From Candidatus Brocadia sp. (GTDB taxonomy: Bacteria; Planctomycetota; Brocadiia; Brocadiales; Brocadiaceae), in the NCBI GenBank assembly GCA_030837935.1, contig JAUQXU010000442.1, positions 1 to 24,930 of the forward strand: DNA of 24,930 nt, read 5' to 3'. A program made the position numbers and the translations under genes. A model generated the notes under the pieces. It made no database searches and was not told the origin of the DNA. It saw nothing but the letters and a program-made list of their open reading frames with translations. Shown here one piece after another: positions 23,600 to 24,930 of the stretch (positions are counted from its first letter, which is position 1; each line of letters opens with the position of its first letter).

Positions 23600-24854
23600 T
23601 TTGAATATATGTTAGTCTTTTTTGAATGTTTTGTAATGCTTTCTGGCTGCTTGTTTGATTTGATAATACCCTATTAATATGTTCTTGCAGAATATCGCTA
23701 ACCCACTGGTAATAAGGAACATTAGGACGTATTTGGACATTTCTAAGAGATCTTTCTACTATGGGAAGAAAAGGCAATTTTTGAAGTACCTCTGGATCTT
23801 TATACAACAGAGTTTTCGTTGGCGCCCAGGATAAATTCATAGCTAATTCCTTTTGTGATTCATTGGAAGTCAAGAACTCAATAAGTTGCCATGCCTTTTC
23901 TTTTTTCTTTGAATGCGCATTGATCGCAAGGTGCCATCCTCCATAGACAGATGAGTTGCTAACAAATTTTGGCAACTGTGATACCCCTACTTTATTTTTT
24001 AGGAAAGGGTCTTTCTGACACAAATCCCACACATACGTCCAGTTTCTCAAAAAAAGACTTTTACCTTGTTGAAATAAATGTCTTGAGGATTCTTCCATAA
24101 GTTCACTGTGGGTGTTTGGCGGTGATATTCGATACTTCCAGATTAAATCGTGCATAAAATCTAAAATCCTTTTATTTTTTACAGAATTAGCAATCACCTT
24201 GCCGTTAACATCAATTATCCCTCCATTGTTGCTCCCTATGAATTCAATAAAATTACACACCAGCCCTTCGTATTGTTTCCCCTGCCAGAGATAACCGTAA
24301 ATATGCTCAGATGAAGAGATTTTCTTACTGGTATTTATGAGTTCTTTCCATGTGGCCGGTGGATTTTCATGGTATTTTTCTAATAAATCTTTTCTGTAGT
24401 ATAAGAGTCCAATATTAGCATCCCAGGGCAGGGCATAAAGATTACTCTGTATAACGTTTATTTTCTCAATTATGGGAATAAAAGATGCCCGATTCTCTGC
24501 GGTTAGGTAACTTTCAAGTGACTCTAACCATCCGGCAGATGCAAATTCGGCAATCCAAATCGTATCAATTCTTACCACATCGATATCTGGAGATTTTGCC
24601 CCTAACGTAGTTAAATAATAATGGTGTTGTTGGTCTGTAGGTGCAGGCAGGATATTCAATTTTACTTTTACGGTAGGATTTTTTACCTCGAATTTCTCCA
24701 GAAGATTCTTTACCATTCTGATTTCGTTCGCGCCTGCTCCAATACTGAAAACGACCTCAGCTGTTTTCCCCGGCCTGAAAAAAGTATAAATAACCCATAG
24801 CCCAAGCAAGGTATACATAGATAAAAAAATTATATTCTGTAGTCTCGCACCCAT
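23580..24854 (-). CDS. Sugar ABC transporter solute-binding protein (family 1)
   Basis: Binds a sugar outside the membrane and delivers it to the permease. Length is 424 residues. The N-terminus has a hydrophobic segment (about 7-27, IIFLSMYTLLGLWVIYTFF) without a lipobox Cys or an obvious cleavage site, so it is probably an uncleaved membrane anchor. The mature part has the family-1 pattern: a domain with an early strand (VVFSIGAGANE), PDIDVVRIDTIWIAEFASAG, LYALPWDANIGLLYYRKDLL, ATWKEL, YGGWHLAINAHSKKKEKAWQ and LIEFLTS. These resemble MalE/LpqY/ThuE-type proteins for maltose, maltodextrin or trehalose, but specificity is not readable. Trehalose or maltodextrin would fit the cluster 3.7 kb downstream. 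The ATG has only a weak GGGA-like Shine-Dalgarno. Confidence 0.92.
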   Translation of the reverse strand: MGARLQNIIFLSMYTLLGLWVIYTFFRPGKTAEVVFSIGAGANEIRMVKNLLEKFEVKNPTVKVKLNILPAPTDQQHHYYLTTLGAKSPDIDVVRIDTIWIAEFASAGWLESLESYLTAENRASFIPIIEKINVIQSNLYALPWDANIGLLYYRKDLLEKYHENPPATWKELINTSKKISSSEHIYGYLWQGKQYEGLVCNFIEFIGSNNGGIIDVNGKVIANSVKNKRILDFMHDLIWKYRISPPNTHSELMEESSRHLFQQGKSLFLRNWTYVWDLCQKDPFLKNKVGVSQLPKFVSNSSVYGGWHLAINAHSKKKEKAWQLIEFLTSNESQKELAMNLSWAPTKTLLYKDPEVLQKLPFLPIVERSLRNVQIRPNVPYYQWVSDILQEHINRVLSNQTSSQKALQNIQKRLTYIQNEFARN

Positions 24855-24930
24855 TTAAACATCCCATGCCTTTTGTTGTAATAGTGCAGCTCACCCGGAG
24901 CAGCGGGAAGTCGCAGAGATTATTATAACC
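24855..24930. other. Upstream region of the sugar importer, cut by the window edge
   Basis: About 76 bases with no gene that I can support. Short frames on the minus strand run into the window edge, but none shows recognisable similarity. A promoter for the importer genes probably lies here or beyond the edge. Confidence 0.3.

Noticed and set aside
1..24930. CRISPR array, tRNA, rRNA or riboswitch
   Set aside because: No spaced direct repeats, no cloverleaf with a CCA end or TTC-containing arm, and no known riboswitch core were seen on either strand.

Overview
This 24.9 kb window comes from a bacterial chromosome of moderately low G+C (about 40% by eye). Nearly all intact genes lie on the minus strand, so transcription runs right to left. 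Enzymes of glycogen and trehalose metabolism dominate it. A GlgE/TreS-maltokinase/TreYZ set, a GH57-DUF3536 protein, a DUF3181 protein, ChaB and IS4 relics would fit an environmental Gram-negative lineage such as an anammox planctomycete (Brocadiaceae), but that assignment is only a guess; no rRNA or marker gene is present.

Layout. (1) 1-4277: the tail of a transporter gene (+), facing a tight three-gene minus operon gpmA > P-type cation ATPase > psiE. (2) 4278-4589: a lone plus-strand gene for a DUF3181-like protein, ending one base from treY. (3) 4591-19045: a 14.5 kb unidirectional minus-strand cluster treZ > glgE > treS-mak fusion > GH57/DUF3536 > malQ > treY. (4) 19046-22661: a gene graveyard. 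It holds a terminator, a roughly 20-codon galT start relic, one intact unknown membrane protein (19747-20718), a frameshifted corA without its GMN motif, a frameshifted chaB, an internally deleted IS4-type transposase and an ATP-dependent DNA ligase fragment cut by that element. (5) 22724-24854: the solute-binding protein and one permease of a sugar ABC importer, with neither the partner permease nor the ATPase.

How the genes work together. TreY and TreZ turn the ends of alpha-1,4-glucan into trehalose. TreS interconverts trehalose and maltose. The fused maltokinase uses ATP to make maltose-1-phosphate. GlgE adds that maltosyl unit back to a glucan, and MalQ resizes the maltodextrins. Together these encode a closed glucan-trehalose-maltose-1-phosphate-glucan loop. 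The job of the GH57-DUF3536 protein is unknown and is the best candidate for new biochemistry here. The upstream sugar importer could feed trehalose or maltodextrins into the loop, but its substrate is inferred only from context.
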